Shown: piece after piece, positions 7,569-16,499 of the stretch
How the letters are laid out: every line of letters starts with the position of its first letter
Numbering within the stretch: the stretch's first letter is position 1
Program-made: the position numbers and the translations under genes
Assembly: GCF_000024545.1 (NCBI RefSeq)
Contig: NC_013947.1
Coordinates: 6,696,001-6,760,000, forward strand
DNA: 64,000 bases
Direction: 5' to 3'
DNA from: Stackebrandtia nassauensis DSM 44728
GTDB taxonomy: Bacteria > Actinomycetota > Actinomycetes > Mycobacteriales > Micromonosporaceae
The notes under the pieces: generated by a model
What the model was told of the DNA's origin: nothing
Databases searched by the model: none
What the model saw: the letters and a program-made list of their open reading frames with translations, nothing else

Positions 7569-9047
7569 ATGGCCGAGGAGTCGCAGGCCGCGCTGGCCAC
7601 ACCCGCCGGACGCGGCATCGTGCTGGCAGCCGTGCTCGGGTCCAGTGTGGCGTTGCTGGACGGAACCGTCGTCAACGTCGCGCTGCCGCACATCGGCGGT
7701 GATCTCGGATCCGGAATGGATGGTTTGCAGTGGATCGTCAACGGCTACACGCTGATGCTGGCCGCGCTGGTGCTCACCGGTGGGGCGCTGGGTGACCGGT
7801 TCGGGCGACGAAGGCTGTTCCTCGTCGGCGTGATCTGGTTCGGCGTCGCCTCGGCGCTGTGCGGATTCGCGCCCAACATCGGCACCCTGATCGTCGCGCG
7901 CATCGCCCAGGGCATCGGCGCCGGGCTGCTGACGCCGGGCTCGCTGGCCATCATCCAGGCGTCGATCCGCAAATCCGACCGGGCCAAGGCGATCGGCGCC
8001 TGGTCCGGGCTGGGCGGCGTCGCGGCGGCGGCCGGGCCGTTCCTGGGCGGCTGGCTGGTGGACGCGTTCTCGTGGCCCTGGATCTTCTTCCTCAACATCC
8101 CGCTGGTGATCGTCTCGGTGCTGGCGACCCTGAAATGGGTGCCCGAGACCCGTGACGAGACCGCGACCGGGCGCTTCGACATCACCGGCAACGTCCTGGG
8201 GGCGCTGTTCCTCGGCGGGGTCACCTTCGCGCTGGTGCAGTCGGGCGATCCGGGCCCGGCGATTGTCGCCGGTGTCGTCGGCGTGGCCTGCGGCATCGCG
8301 TTCGTCATCGTCGAACGCCGCAGCGCCTCACCGGTGCTGCCGCCGACCATGTTCGCCAGCCGCCAGTTCACCGCCATCAACGCCGTCACCTTCTGCGTGT
8401 ACGCCGGACTGGGCGGGGTGCTGTTCTTCCTGGTGATGCAGTTGCAGGTGGTCTCCGGCTACTCGGCGCTGGAGGCCGGGATCACGATGCTGCCGTTCAC
8501 GATGCTGATGCTGGTGTTCTCGGCCCGGGCCGGGGCGCTGGGCGAACGGCTCGGGCCCCGGCTGCCACTGGCGGTCGGTTCGGCGCTGTCGGCGATCGGG
8601 ATCCTGCTGCTGCTCGGCGTCGGTCCCGACGCGCCGTACCTGACCCGGGTGCTGCCGGGCGTGCTGGTGCTGAGCGTCGGCATGACCATCACGGTGGCGC
8701 CGTTGACGGCGGGAGTGCTGGCCGCCGCCGACGCCGCCCACGCCGGGGTCGCCAGCGGCATCAACAACGCCGTGGCCCGGGCCGCGAGCCTGCTGGCGGT
8801 GGCCGCGCTGCCGATGGCCGCCGGGATCACCGGCGACTCCTATGAGGACCCCACCGCTTTCGCGCCCGGGTACCGGATCGCCGTGGTCATCTGCGCCGGG
8901 CTGGTCCTCGTCGGGGCGGTCATAGCGGCGCTGCTCGTCAGCGGCCGCGAGCCCGAACCGGAGGCTCCGCGTCCGGTGTGCCGCACCCAGTGTCCTTACG
9001 CCGCACCGCAACTGGAGCCGGACGCCGAAGCGGCTACTCCTTCTTGA
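7569..9047 (+). CDS. MFS drug/H+ antiporter, DHA2 (EmrB/QacA) family
   Basis: The 492-residue protein fits the 14-helix DHA2 family. Helix 1 carries LLDGTVVNVALP (motif D1), the first cytoplasmic loop is GDRFGRRR (motif A), and helix 5 carries GPFLGGWL (motif C, antiporter signature). Such pumps export hydrophobic drugs or the cell's own metabolites. The C-terminal tail is hydrophilic with two cysteines. No TetR-type regulator lies next to it; the divergent neighbour is the anchored hydrolase. Its 3' end overlaps that of the converging gene by 14 bp. Confidence 0.88.
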   Translation: MAEESQAALATPAGRGIVLAAVLGSSVALLDGTVVNVALPHIGGDLGSGMDGLQWIVNGYTLMLAALVLTGGALGDRFGRRRLFLVGVIWFGVASALCGFAPNIGTLIVARIAQGIGAGLLTPGSLAIIQASIRKSDRAKAIGAWSGLGGVAAAAGPFLGGWLVDAFSWPWIFFLNIPLVIVSVLATLKWVPETRDETATGRFDITGNVLGALFLGGVTFALVQSGDPGPAIVAGVVGVACGIAFVIVERRSASPVLPPTMFASRQFTAINAVTFCVYAGLGGVLFFLVMQLQVVSGYSALEAGITMLPFTMLMLVFSARAGALGERLGPRLPLAVGSALSAIGILLLLGVGPDAPYLTRVLPGVLVLSVGMTITVAPLTAGVLAAADAAHAGVASGINNAVARAASLLAVAALPMAAGITGDSYEDPTAFAPGYRIAVVICAGLVLVGAVIAALLVSGREPEPEAPRPVCRTQCPYAAPQLEPDAEAATPS

Positions 9048-10113
9048 GCTTCTTGCCGATGTCGTCCCAGTTGACCCAGCCGCACGAGATCGGCTCGTTG
9101 GCGCCCGACCACACCAGGTTGGCCGGAATCCAGCCGTCGTAGAGCTTCTTGTCCGGCTTCTTGCCGATGCGCAGCTCGATCCGGTCGATGGTCTGCTTCT
9201 CGCCGGTGTCGGTGACCTTGCCGCCCTCGCCGGGAACCAGTACGGTGCCGTCGATCTCGGCCGCGTCGGGGTCGGGGGCCAGCCGGACCGGGACCTCCTT
9301 CGTCACGACGTAGTTGGCGTCCTTCTTGTACATGTCGAAGAAGTAGCACCGGTCGACGGCACTGGTGGCGTGGCCGATGCTCACCGGCACGCCGTCCTGC
9401 ACGAACACCGTCTGCGGCGGCGGGTTCTCACCCTGCGAGTCGTTCTTCTCGCCGTCGCAGTTGCCGTCCCCGCTGCGGGTGACCAGCGGCAGCCCCGACA
9501 GGCCGTCCCGCTTCACGGTCAGATCGCTCTCGCCGGGACAGTCCATCCACTGCCAGGCCGCCGGGTGCTTCACCGGCACCACCTTGCCGTCGTTCCACAG
9601 CCAGATGAAGACGCCCTTCCAGGCGGTGTAGCGCTTCTCGGGCGTCCCGGTGAACTCCAAAGTAGCCACGACGTCGGTGTTGCTGTCCCCGTTGACATCG
9701 GTGAAGATCGGCTTGGTGCCCTCGGCCAGCCGCATGTGCGGCTCGTCGCCGCTGTCGCCCTCCGTCGGGTAGTAGAGGCCGTCGGTGAACCGCACCGGCT
9801 CGACGGCGGGCTCGCGGTCGTCCAGGTCGAAACGGTACTTGTCGCCGTACAGGTAGTAGGGCCGGTTGTCGGGCGGCAGGTAGAACGCCGCCGACTTGAG
9901 GTCGAAGTCGATCTCCATGTCCTCGGCCGACACCTCGGCGCTGGGCTGCGAACCGCCCGGATCCGGTTTGCTGGCGAACCAGCCGCCCAGATACGCCACC
10001 AGGCACAGCACCAGCAGCATCACCACGACCCCGGCCACCACCGGCCACCGACGCTTCGGGGCGGGGATCGGCGCGTCGTCGGTCTCGGCCTGCTCCTGCG
10101 AGCCCTCAGTCAT
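9034..10113 (-). CDS. Single-pass membrane protein with SH3b-like C-terminus, function unknown
   Basis: The 359-residue product has a short cytosolic head, a membrane helix (about residues 23-44), and a large outer part. That part contains an FG-GAP/EF-hand-like calcium loop (DVNGDSNTDV) and a C-terminal stretch (PVRLAPDPDAAEIDGT ... DGWIPANLV) resembling a bacterial SH3 domain. I recognise no enzyme motif. ATG 10113 is chosen because the open frame upstream to 10458 lies antisense to the Hsp70-like gene and has no coding character. No ribosome site is visible, so the mRNA may be leaderless; an ATG at 10122 is the alternative. Confidence 0.65.
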   Translation of the reverse strand: MTEGSQEQAETDDAPIPAPKRRWPVVAGVVVMLLVLCLVAYLGGWFASKPDPGGSQPSAEVSAEDMEIDFDLKSAAFYLPPDNRPYYLYGDKYRFDLDDREPAVEPVRFTDGLYYPTEGDSGDEPHMRLAEGTKPIFTDVNGDSNTDVVATLEFTGTPEKRYTAWKGVFIWLWNDGKVVPVKHPAAWQWMDCPGESDLTVKRDGLSGLPLVTRSGDGNCDGEKNDSQGENPPPQTVFVQDGVPVSIGHATSAVDRCYFFDMYKKDANYVVTKEVPVRLAPDPDAAEIDGTVLVPGEGGKVTDTGEKQTIDRIELRIGKKPDKKLYDGWIPANLVWSGANEPISCGWVNWDDIGKKLKKE

Positions 10114-10147
10114 GCAGGCCATCTTATGGGGGCTCGGCGGCGAGGCT

Positions 10148-11290
10148 CTAGCCCTGGTACGGCGGGCCGAAGCGGGAGCCGTCGGCGGTCGGGGTCGGCT
10201 CGGGTACCACCAGACGGCCCGGCAGCTGGGCCACCGTGAGGCTGCCCTCGGCCACCGGCAGTTCCGGCTGCTCCAGGATCGTGGGCGAGATGTCCAGCCG
10301 CTGGTGCAGCATCCGCGACACCAGTGGCACCCGGCTGCTGCCGCCCACAAGGAACAGTCCACTGAGGTGCTGCGGGGTGAGCCCGGCGCCCTCGATGACC
10401 CGCGCGGTCTCGTCGACGGCGCGCCGCAACAGCGGCGTGGCCACCGACTCCAGTTCACCGCGGGTGATGTGCAGGGTCTCGTCGCCGCCGGGCACCGCGA
10501 TCGGCGCCTGGGACGAGCGCGACAGCATCTCCTTGGCGCCGCGCACGTCCTCCCAGAACTGGCGCCGGATCCGGCGGTCCCAGCCGGTGGCCGGACGGGT
10601 CAGCTGCCGCCACAGCGTCGGGCTGCGGGGTTGCAGTTGTTTGCCGACGTGTTCGATGAGGGCCGCGTCCAGGTCGAGCCCGCCCAGGTCGGAGAGGCCG
10701 CCGTCGGAGGCGACCGTGAAACCGTTGGAGCCGTAGCGGACCACCGCGATGTCGAGGGTGCCGCCGCCGAAGTCGAACACGGCGATCGAGCCGCCGCTGC
10801 CGAGCCGCTGCCCGAGCGAGTCCACATAGTAGTGGGCGGCGGCCACCGGCTCGGTGACCAGCCGGACCTCGCCCAGCCCGGCCCACAGTGCCGCCTGGCT
10901 CAACAGGTCCCGGCGCCGGGTGGCCCATTTGGACGGCACCGTCAGCACCACCTCGGTGTCCTTGGCGCCCGACTCCCAGGCCTTGGCGGCCACCCGGGAC
11001 AGGATCGCGGTCAGCAGCTGGTCGGGCCGCAGCTCCCGGTCGCCCAGCAGCACGGTGCCGTCGTCGATGCGCTGCTTGGGGTTGGGCTCAAACCGGGTCG
11101 GGTCGACCTGGGCGAGCCGCTGCGCGTCGCGTCCGACATGGATGTTGCCCTGTTCGTCGCAGAACACCGCCGAGGGCAGCACCGGCGAGCCGTCCCACAG
11201 CAGCGGTTTCACCCGGCCGTCACGGTGCCGCAGCACCGCGACGGTGTGTGAGGTGCCGACGTCGACGCCAAGGCGATACCCGGATCTCAC
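10148..11290 (-). CDS. Hsp70-type ATPase-domain protein without substrate-binding domain
   Basis: The 380 residues cover an actin/Hsp70 nucleotide-binding fold: phosphate-1 loop GVDVGTSHT, VTEPVAAAHYY, phosphate-2 motif VFDFGGGTLDIAVV, and adenosine loop FLVGGSSRVPLV. The beta-sandwich and lid of DnaK are missing; only a short Pro-rich tail follows. Such stand-alone domains occur in actinomycetes, often beside membrane proteins, and their clients are mostly unknown. GTG 11290 has GGAG seven bases upstream; a GTG twelve codons earlier is possible. The anchored SH3b-like gene starts 35 bp downstream on the same strand, so they may form one unit. Confidence 0.8.
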   Translation of the reverse strand: MRSGYRLGVDVGTSHTVAVLRHRDGRVKPLLWDGSPVLPSAVFCDEQGNIHVGRDAQRLAQVDPTRFEPNPKQRIDDGTVLLGDRELRPDQLLTAILSRVAAKAWESGAKDTEVVLTVPSKWATRRRDLLSQAALWAGLGEVRLVTEPVAAAHYYVDSLGQRLGSGGSIAVFDFGGGTLDIAVVRYGSNGFTVASDGGLSDLGGLDLDAALIEHVGKQLQPRSPTLWRQLTRPATGWDRRIRRQFWEDVRGAKEMLSRSSQAPIAVPGGDETLHITRGELESVATPLLRRAVDETARVIEGAGLTPQHLSGLFLVGGSSRVPLVSRMLHQRLDISPTILEQPELPVAEGSLTVAQLPGRLVVPEPTPTADGSRFGPPYQG

Positions 11291-11375
11291 TGCGTCGCTC
11301 CATCGGCCGGACTGGGACAGGTGCACTCATGCAACATACCGGGTATGGCACGTGCCCTCCGGAGTGAGACCGACC

Positions 11376-13232
11376 CTAGCCGACCTCGCCGGTCTTGGGA
11401 TCCACCTTCCAGACCAGAACATCGGCGACCTTGGTCCCCGGGCCCCACAGTCGGGTCAGCAGGGTCCGCAGCTGCCGCTGGTACTTGTGCTCGGGTCCCA
11501 GCACGACGGCCTCGGCCCGCCAGACCCGCAGGTCCTCGGCGGCCTGTTCCCGGTCGGCGTCGGTCACGTTGCCGATCGAGCCGTCGTCCATCGTCTTGAG
11601 GATCCGTTTGGCGGTGGGCAGGTGCTTGCCGCTCCACTGGCCGTCGCCGGTGGAGTCGGGACCGATGAACGCGCCCAGCGGCACCGCGAACTCGAAGTCG
11701 GCGGCCTCCTGCCAGCGCTGCCCGTCGAAGGAGATGTGCTCCGAGATCGGCACCGGGACCATCGTCCCGCCTTCGTCCACATAGTCCCGCCATTCCCCGG
11801 AGGTGATGAACTCGGGGATCGGGGTGCGCGGTTCGGTGGACGGCGCCAGCGGGATCAGCGGCACCAGCGCCACCGCGAAGACCAGGTACCAGGTGCGGCG
11901 CAGTTCCCGGGCCTTGCGGGAGGCCCGGTCGAGCCCGTAGGCGACGAAGATCGCGACCACCGGCAGGATCACCAGCGCGAACCGGGTCGGGATGGTGGAG
12001 TCGAACAGCGGCAGCGGCCGCACCAGCGCGTACGGTCCCCACACGCCGGTGTGGTTGCCGTTGACGCGGATCTGGCTGCCCAGGCTCAGCGCGGCGAACA
12101 CGATCGCGGTGATGCTCAGGCTGCGCAGCACCTTGTGCCGCTTGAAGAACATCAGACCCAGCACGATCGTCAGCGCCGCCAGCGGCAGCCCGAAGAAGGT
12201 GTTCTCCTCGGTGACGTTGTGCCGCAGCCGGACGTTGGGCAGCTGCACCCGTCCGCCCAGCGAGTCGCTGGGGAAGGCCGCGAACGAGGCCAGGTCGGCC
12301 GGGAAGTCCTCCGGCGGCCACGGGATGCCGCTGTAGGACTGCGGTCCCAGGAACTGCAGCCACAGCGGATAGGCCAACAGCGCCAGCGAGACCAGGCCCG
12401 CGATGGTCAAACCCTTGAGGTAGCGCGGGATCAGCGGCTTGACGACGTGCCATTCGGTGATCGCGTACACGGCGGTGAACACGGCCATGAACAGCGCCAG
12501 CAGGAACACGACCTCCTCGCCGATGAAGATCTGCACCACCAGCAGCAGGCCCAGCCACACGCTCTTGCGCAGCAGGTTGCCCGGCTCGCGCAGCCGCAGG
12601 ATCGCGATGAGGATGATCGGCACCATGAACGTCGCGGTGAAGTTGAGGTGCCCGTTGGCGTGCGCGACGCTGGAGGGCCCGAAGGCGCACAGCCCGGCCG
12701 CCACCACGGAGGCCGCGGTCGTCAGTTTCAGGTAGCGCTTGAAGAAGTGGCACCAGGCCAGCGCGGTGCCGAACAGGCCCAGCGTCATCGCCAGCACGTA
12801 GGTCACCGGCGCCCCGAACAGCAGCGTGATCGGTGCGAGCACCAACCCGATGGCCACCACCGAGGTGTTGGCCATGAGGTTGACGCCGTCGGGCACGTTC
12901 AGCAGCTGGCTGAACAGCGGGTTCTCGCCGTGGGTGATGGCACGGGCGGTGTGCCCCAGCACCCACTCGAACAGGACCTGGTCGTCACCCGGGTTGTCGG
13001 CGTGATGCCGTCCGATCGGGTTGACCCACAGGCCGATCATGAGCAGGAACGAGGTCAGCAGGTATCCGGCCGCGATGAGCCGGGGTGTGGTGGCCAGGCG
13101 GCTCAGCCGCTGTCGCCGGGGTTTCTTCTCGGGTTCCTTCGCCGCGCCGGTGACGGTAGGCGGCCGTTCCTCCACCAGTTCCGCGGTCACGACACCCGCG
13201 CTTCCAGGCACTTGCCAATACTCACGGTTCAA
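11376..13232 (-). CDS. Large polytopic membrane protein, GT-C glycosyltransferase-like
   Basis: A 618-residue protein with a basic cytosolic head, 10-12 hydrophobic helices (about residues 55-450) and a soluble C-terminal domain (about 460-618). The first outer loop has an acidic and His-rich stretch (HHADNPGDDQ), the usual position of the GT-C catalytic acid. The overall shape resembles YfhO-like and PMT-like lipid-linked sugar transferases. The sugar and acceptor are unknown. The start is uncertain: TTG 13232 has GGAG only two bases away, while GTG codons at 13211 and 13190 are alternatives. It may be cotranscribed with the downstream Hsp70-like gene, 85 bp on. Confidence 0.7.
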   Translation of the reverse strand: MNREYWQVPGSAGVVTAELVEERPPTVTGAAKEPEKKPRRQRLSRLATTPRLIAAGYLLTSFLLMIGLWVNPIGRHHADNPGDDQVLFEWVLGHTARAITHGENPLFSQLLNVPDGVNLMANTSVVAIGLVLAPITLLFGAPVTYVLAMTLGLFGTALAWCHFFKRYLKLTTAASVVAAGLCAFGPSSVAHANGHLNFTATFMVPIILIAILRLREPGNLLRKSVWLGLLLVVQIFIGEEVVFLLALFMAVFTAVYAITEWHVVKPLIPRYLKGLTIAGLVSLALLAYPLWLQFLGPQSYSGIPWPPEDFPADLASFAAFPSDSLGGRVQLPNVRLRHNVTEENTFFGLPLAALTIVLGLMFFKRHKVLRSLSITAIVFAALSLGSQIRVNGNHTGVWGPYALVRPLPLFDSTIPTRFALVILPVVAIFVAYGLDRASRKARELRRTWYLVFAVALVPLIPLAPSTEPRTPIPEFITSGEWRDYVDEGGTMVPVPISEHISFDGQRWQEAADFEFAVPLGAFIGPDSTGDGQWSGKHLPTAKRILKTMDDGSIGNVTDADREQAAEDLRVWRAEAVVLGPEHKYQRQLRTLLTRLWGPGTKVADVLVWKVDPKTGEVG

Positions 13233-13345
13233 ACTCCAACATGGATAGGTGCGCCGGGGTGGCGGCGTCAGCCTACGAAACGAAACGTGAATAAAGCGCT
13301 CGTCACGGGGGACGACAGATGATGATCAGGTGACGTGTAAATGAC

Positions 13346-13804
13346 TCAGGTGTTCAGAAGCCTGCGCGGGCCCGGTCCCTGGGCCGCGAGTTCGTCGTAG
13401 CGGTTGGCGATCGCGCAGGACTTCAGCGACAGGCAGCCGCAGCCGATGCAGTTGGTCAGCTCGTCGCGCAGGTTCTCCAGTGTGCGGATCTTGGCGTTGA
13501 GCCGGTCCTGCCAGCGCGAGGACAGCCGCTGCCAGTCGGCCTTGTTCGGGGTGCGGGCGTCGGGCAGCTCGGCCAGCGCCGAGGCGATCTCGTCCAGGCT
13601 CAGGCCCACCTTCTGGGCGGTGCGGATGAACGCGACCCGACGCAGTTCGGCGCGCGAGTAGCGGCGCTGGTTGCCGCTGGTGCGCTCGGAGGTGATGAGG
13701 CCGCGCTTCTCGTAGAACCGCAGCGTCGGTGCCGAGACCCCGGCGCGGTCGGCGAACTCGCCGACGGTCAGGTGATCCTGAAACTTCAACGTGACGTCCT
13801 TCAT
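13346..13804 (-). CDS. soxR: Redox-sensing regulator SoxR (MerR family)
   Basis: The 152-residue protein has a MerR winged helix at residues 11-80 (LTVGEFADRAGVSAPTLRFY), a dimerising helix, and the SoxR cluster-binding sequence CIGCGCLSLKSC. From ATG 13804 the four cysteines fall at 119, 122, 124 and 130, the spacing (CX2CXCX5C) and numbering of E. coli SoxR, so a [2Fe-2S] cluster is expected. SoxR activates by untwisting long-spacer promoters when the cluster is oxidised by redox-cycling compounds. It is divergent from the transketolase pair with a dyad between the genes. Actinomycete SoxR proteins often answer to self-made redox antibiotics rather than superoxide. Confidence 0.93.
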   Translation of the reverse strand: MKDVTLKFQDHLTVGEFADRAGVSAPTLRFYEKRGLITSERTSGNQRRYSRAELRRVAFIRTAQKVGLSLDEIASALAELPDARTPNKADWQRLSSRWQDRLNAKIRTLENLRDELTNCIGCGCLSLKSCAIANRYDELAAQGPGPRRLLNT

Positions 13805-13813
13805 GTTCACTTG

Positions 13814-13833
13814 ACCTAAAGTCAACTTCAGGT
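13814..13833. promoter_or_regulatory. SoxR-like operator between soxR and the transketolase genes
   Basis: ACCTAAAGTC-AACTTCAGGT is a 20-bp dyad in which 8 of 10 base pairs are symmetric; the AAGT/ACTT core and flanking CCT/AGG match known SoxR boxes. A TTGACC at 13811-13816 overlaps it on the + strand and can serve as -35 with a long MerR-type spacer. The transketolase ATG lies only 14 bases beyond the dyad, so that transcript would be leaderless or nearly so. Confidence 0.7.
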
Positions 13834-13847
13834 AGCAGTCTATCGAC

Positions 13848-14519
13848 ATGACAGCCACTTTCGAAACGGCGCGACAGCTGGCCCAGCGAACCGTCGTCGA
13901 TCCGCGCTACCCGATCAACACCTACACCCTCGACCCGCTGTGGGTCCTGTACGACCGGATCCTGCGGATCGACTCCGCCGACCCGGACGACCCCAACCGG
14001 GACCGGTTCTATCTGTCCAAAGGGCACGGACCCGGTTCCTACTACGCGGTGCTGGCCGCCAAGGGATTCATCCCCGCCGACTGGCTGGATTCGGTGGCGG
14101 CCACCGAATCCCCGCTGGGGGCGCACCCCGACACCACCCGGGTTCCGGGCGTGGAGATCTCGGCCGGTTCACTGGGACACGGCCTGCCGCTCGGCATCGG
14201 CACCGCGCTCGGCCTTACCGCCCAGGGCATCCACGCGCCCCGCGTCTACGTCCTCATCGGAGACGCCGAGCTCGACGAGGGCTCCAACCACGAGGCGATG
14301 GCCTTCGCCGGAGCCTACGGACTGGGCAACCTGACCACCCTCGTGGTCGACAACCACTCCGCCACCCACGGCTGGCCCGGCGGCATCGCCTCCCGGTTCA
14401 CCGCCCAGGGATGGACCGCCACCACGGTGGGTATCACCGACCACGACGGCCTGGCCTCCGCGCTGACCCGTCACACCAAAGCCGCCCCGCACGCCGTCAT
14501 CGCCACCGTTGAGGACTGA
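13848..14519 (+). CDS. Transketolase, N-terminal (thiamine diphosphate pyrophosphate-binding) subunit
   Basis: The 223 residues correspond to the first third of transketolase: SKGHGPGS, SLGHGLPLGIG, and the thiamine-diphosphate/metal motif starting GDAELDEGSNHEA (138-150) and closing at VVDNH (about 167-170). With the following gene it should make a two-chain transketolase that moves two-carbon ketol units in the non-oxidative pentose phosphate pathway, or a related transferase. This two-gene form is natural, not a broken gene: each half has its own start and the spacer is 5 bp. The position opposite soxR with a shared dyad suggests redox-linked control. Confidence 0.85.
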   Translation: MTATFETARQLAQRTVVDPRYPINTYTLDPLWVLYDRILRIDSADPDDPNRDRFYLSKGHGPGSYYAVLAAKGFIPADWLDSVAATESPLGAHPDTTRVPGVEISAGSLGHGLPLGIGTALGLTAQGIHAPRVYVLIGDAELDEGSNHEAMAFAGAYGLGNLTTLVVDNHSATHGWPGGIASRFTAQGWTATTVGITDHDGLASALTRHTKAAPHAVIATVED

Positions 14520-14524
14520 TCACC

Positions 14525-15448
14525 ATGAACGCCACCGTTGCCGAGGCCATCGCGATGCGCGACGTCTTCATCTCCGAGACCGCCCGACTGCTCGACGACA
14601 ACCCGCGACTCGCGCTGGTGCTGGCCGACATCTCCGCCGGTGAGGGCCGGTTCGCCCAGGCCGGAGTCGACCACCCCGACCGCGTCATCAACGTCGGCAT
14701 CCGGGAACAGCTCATGGTCGGCGTCGCCGGCGGGCTGGCCCTGGCCGGACTGCGCCCCATCGCGCACTCCTACGCGCCGTTCCTCGTCGAACGCGCCTTC
14801 GAGCAGGTCAAGCTGGACTTCGGCCATCAGGGCACCAGCGGCATCCTGGTCAGCGTCGGCGCCTCCTACGACTGGTCCGAGGGCGGCTACACCCACTTCA
14901 GCCCGCGCGACGTGGCCCTGTTCGACACCATCCCCGGCTGGACGGTGCACGTGCCCGGCCACCCCGACGAGGTCACCGGACCGCTGCGCGCCGCCGCCGA
15001 CAGCGACGAGTCCGTCTACATCCGACTGTCGAACCGCCGCAACGCCGAGGCCCACGCCAGCCCCGACGGGAAGCTGACCGTCCTCAAGCGCGGCGGACAG
15101 GCCACAGTGGTCGCCGTCGGCCCGATGCTCGACAACGTCCTGGCCGCGACCGCCGACCTCGACGTCACCATCGCCTACGCGGCCACCGTGCGGCCCTTCG
15201 ACACCCAGACCCTGCGCGAACTGGCCGGTACCACCGCTGACACCATCGCGCTGGTCGAGCCCTACCTGGCCGGGACCTCCGACCACATCGTCAACGCCGC
15301 CCTCACCGACCGTCCACACCGGCTGCTGTCGCTGGGCGTCGGACGGGAGGACCTGCACCGTTTCGGCACCCCCGACGACCACGACTCCTGGCACGGCCTC
15401 GACCCCGCGGGAATCCGCGCGTCGCTGTCGAAGTTCCTGTCAGTGTAG
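14525..15448 (+). CDS. Transketolase, C-terminal (pyrimidine-binding) subunit
   Basis: The 307-residue partner contains the pyrimidine-binding domain with the catalytic glutamate in VGIREQLMVGVAGGLA (Glu61) and the aromatic/His stretch YAPFLVERAFEQ, then the C-terminal transketolase domain (about 190-300). It lacks the pyrophosphate motif, which the upstream gene supplies. The ribosome site GAGG lies within the last codons of the upstream gene, so expression is coupled. A long-armed inverted repeat follows the stop. Substrate preference within the transketolase / DXS-like group cannot be settled by eye. Confidence 0.85.
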   Translation: MNATVAEAIAMRDVFISETARLLDDNPRLALVLADISAGEGRFAQAGVDHPDRVINVGIREQLMVGVAGGLALAGLRPIAHSYAPFLVERAFEQVKLDFGHQGTSGILVSVGASYDWSEGGYTHFSPRDVALFDTIPGWTVHVPGHPDEVTGPLRAAADSDESVYIRLSNRRNAEAHASPDGKLTVLKRGGQATVVAVGPMLDNVLAATADLDVTIAYAATVRPFDTQTLRELAGTTADTIALVEPYLAGTSDHIVNAALTDRPHRLLSLGVGREDLHRFGTPDDHDSWHGLDPAGIRASLSKFLSV

Positions 15449-15452
15449 GAAC

Positions 15453-15520
15453 GTGGGCCGCGCCGGTACATTCAATACACTTTGGATGAACTGATCTTCC
15501 CGTCAACCGGCGCGGCCCAC
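15453..15520. terminator. Inverted repeat between converging genes
   Basis: GTGGGCCGCGCCGGT (15453-15467) and its exact complement (15506-15520) form a 15-bp stem with a 38-base loop. It lies between the transketolase and HAD genes, which converge. It probably ends transcription on both strands; no T tract follows. Confidence 0.6.
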
Positions 15521-15522
15521 AA

Positions 15523-16341
15523 TCACAAGCTGTTGCGACGCTTCCGCTTGCGGGAGTACCAGACCAGCGCGACCGTCAACGCCAGCCCGACACCGACACC
15601 CACCGCCGTGGCGGGCACCGCGGGCCGGTGCCGCAACGCCGCCACCCGGCGCCGCAGCGAGATCGGGTGCTTGAACGACAGGATCGGCCAGCCCCGCTCC
15701 AGGGCCAGCTTGCGCAGCCCCCGGTCCGGGTTCACGGCGGTGGGATGCCCGACCGCCTCCAGCATCGGCATGTCCGTCATCGAATCCGAGTACGCGTAAC
15801 AGTCCTTGAGGTCGTAACCGCGCTCCTCGGCGAACTCCGCCATCGCCTCGGCCTTGGCCGGACCGGCGGCGTAGAACTCGATCTCGCCGGAGTAGCGGCC
15901 GTCCTCGATCACCATCCGGGTCGCGATGACGTCCTCGATACCCAGTAGCCGTCCGATCGGCCGGACCAGTTCATCCCCCGAGGCCGAGACCAGGACGATG
16001 TCCCGGCCCGCCGCCCGGTGCTCGGCCACCAACGCGACCGCCTCGGCGTAGATGTACGGATCGATAAGCTCACCAAGGGTTTCCGCGACGATCTTGCTGA
16101 CCTGCTGGGTCTCCCAGCCCCGGCACAGCTGCGCCAGGTAGTCGCGGGTGCGGGCCATCTGATCCTCGTCGGCCCCCGCGATCAGGTAGGCCAACTGCGC
16201 GTACGCGGCCTTCAGCACATCGCTGCGCGCCATCAACCCGCCGTGGTACAGCGGCCGTCCGAATGCCAGTGCGCTCGACTTGGCGATCATCGTCTTGTCC
16301 AAGTCGAAGAACGCGGCGCTCGATGCCGTGGATGGACTCAT
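15523..16341 (-). CDS. HAD-IB family phosphatase with C-terminal membrane anchor
   Basis: The 272-residue protein carries HAD motif I FFDLDKTMI (nucleophile Asp13, general acid Asp15), motif II VLVSASGDE, and motif IV YSDSMTDMPML. It belongs to the SerB/CicA-like IB subfamily. Residues about 245-262 form a hydrophobic helix followed by a basic tail (SRKRKRR), so it is probably held at the membrane. Substrate unknown; phosphoserine or a lipid phosphate are possible. It is divergent from the 6C RNA. As I recall, the M. tuberculosis 6C RNA (B11) lies next to a HAD-IB gene in the same arrangement. Confidence 0.82.
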   Translation of the reverse strand: MSPSTASSAAFFDLDKTMIAKSSALAFGRPLYHGGLMARSDVLKAAYAQLAYLIAGADEDQMARTRDYLAQLCRGWETQQVSKIVAETLGELIDPYIYAEAVALVAEHRAAGRDIVLVSASGDELVRPIGRLLGIEDVIATRMVIEDGRYSGEIEFYAAGPAKAEAMAEFAEERGYDLKDCYAYSDSMTDMPMLEAVGHPTAVNPDRGLRKLALERGWPILSFKHPISLRRRVAALRHRPAVPATAVGVGVGLALTVALVWYSRKRKRRNSL

Positions 16342-16499
16342 GGGGCCCGAGTCTAGTACCGCTCATCTAAATCCTGACAGACATCGATCCACTACCGACC
16401 GTGGTTCTTATCTCCAGATGTGGACGACAGCCCGCACTTCAGGCATGCTTATTGACATACGGATCTACGGCGCTTTTCCTCCCTTCGGCGCCGTTGCCC

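Noticed and set aside
10114-10458. N-terminal extension of the SH3b-like membrane protein by 115 codons
   Set aside because: The extension is antisense to the Hsp70-like gene, rich in Arg/Ser/Cys, and would put the membrane helix deep inside the chain.
13848-15448. Transketolase gene broken by a mutation
   Set aside because: Each half has its own start, ribosome site and proper domain edges, so this is the known two-subunit form.
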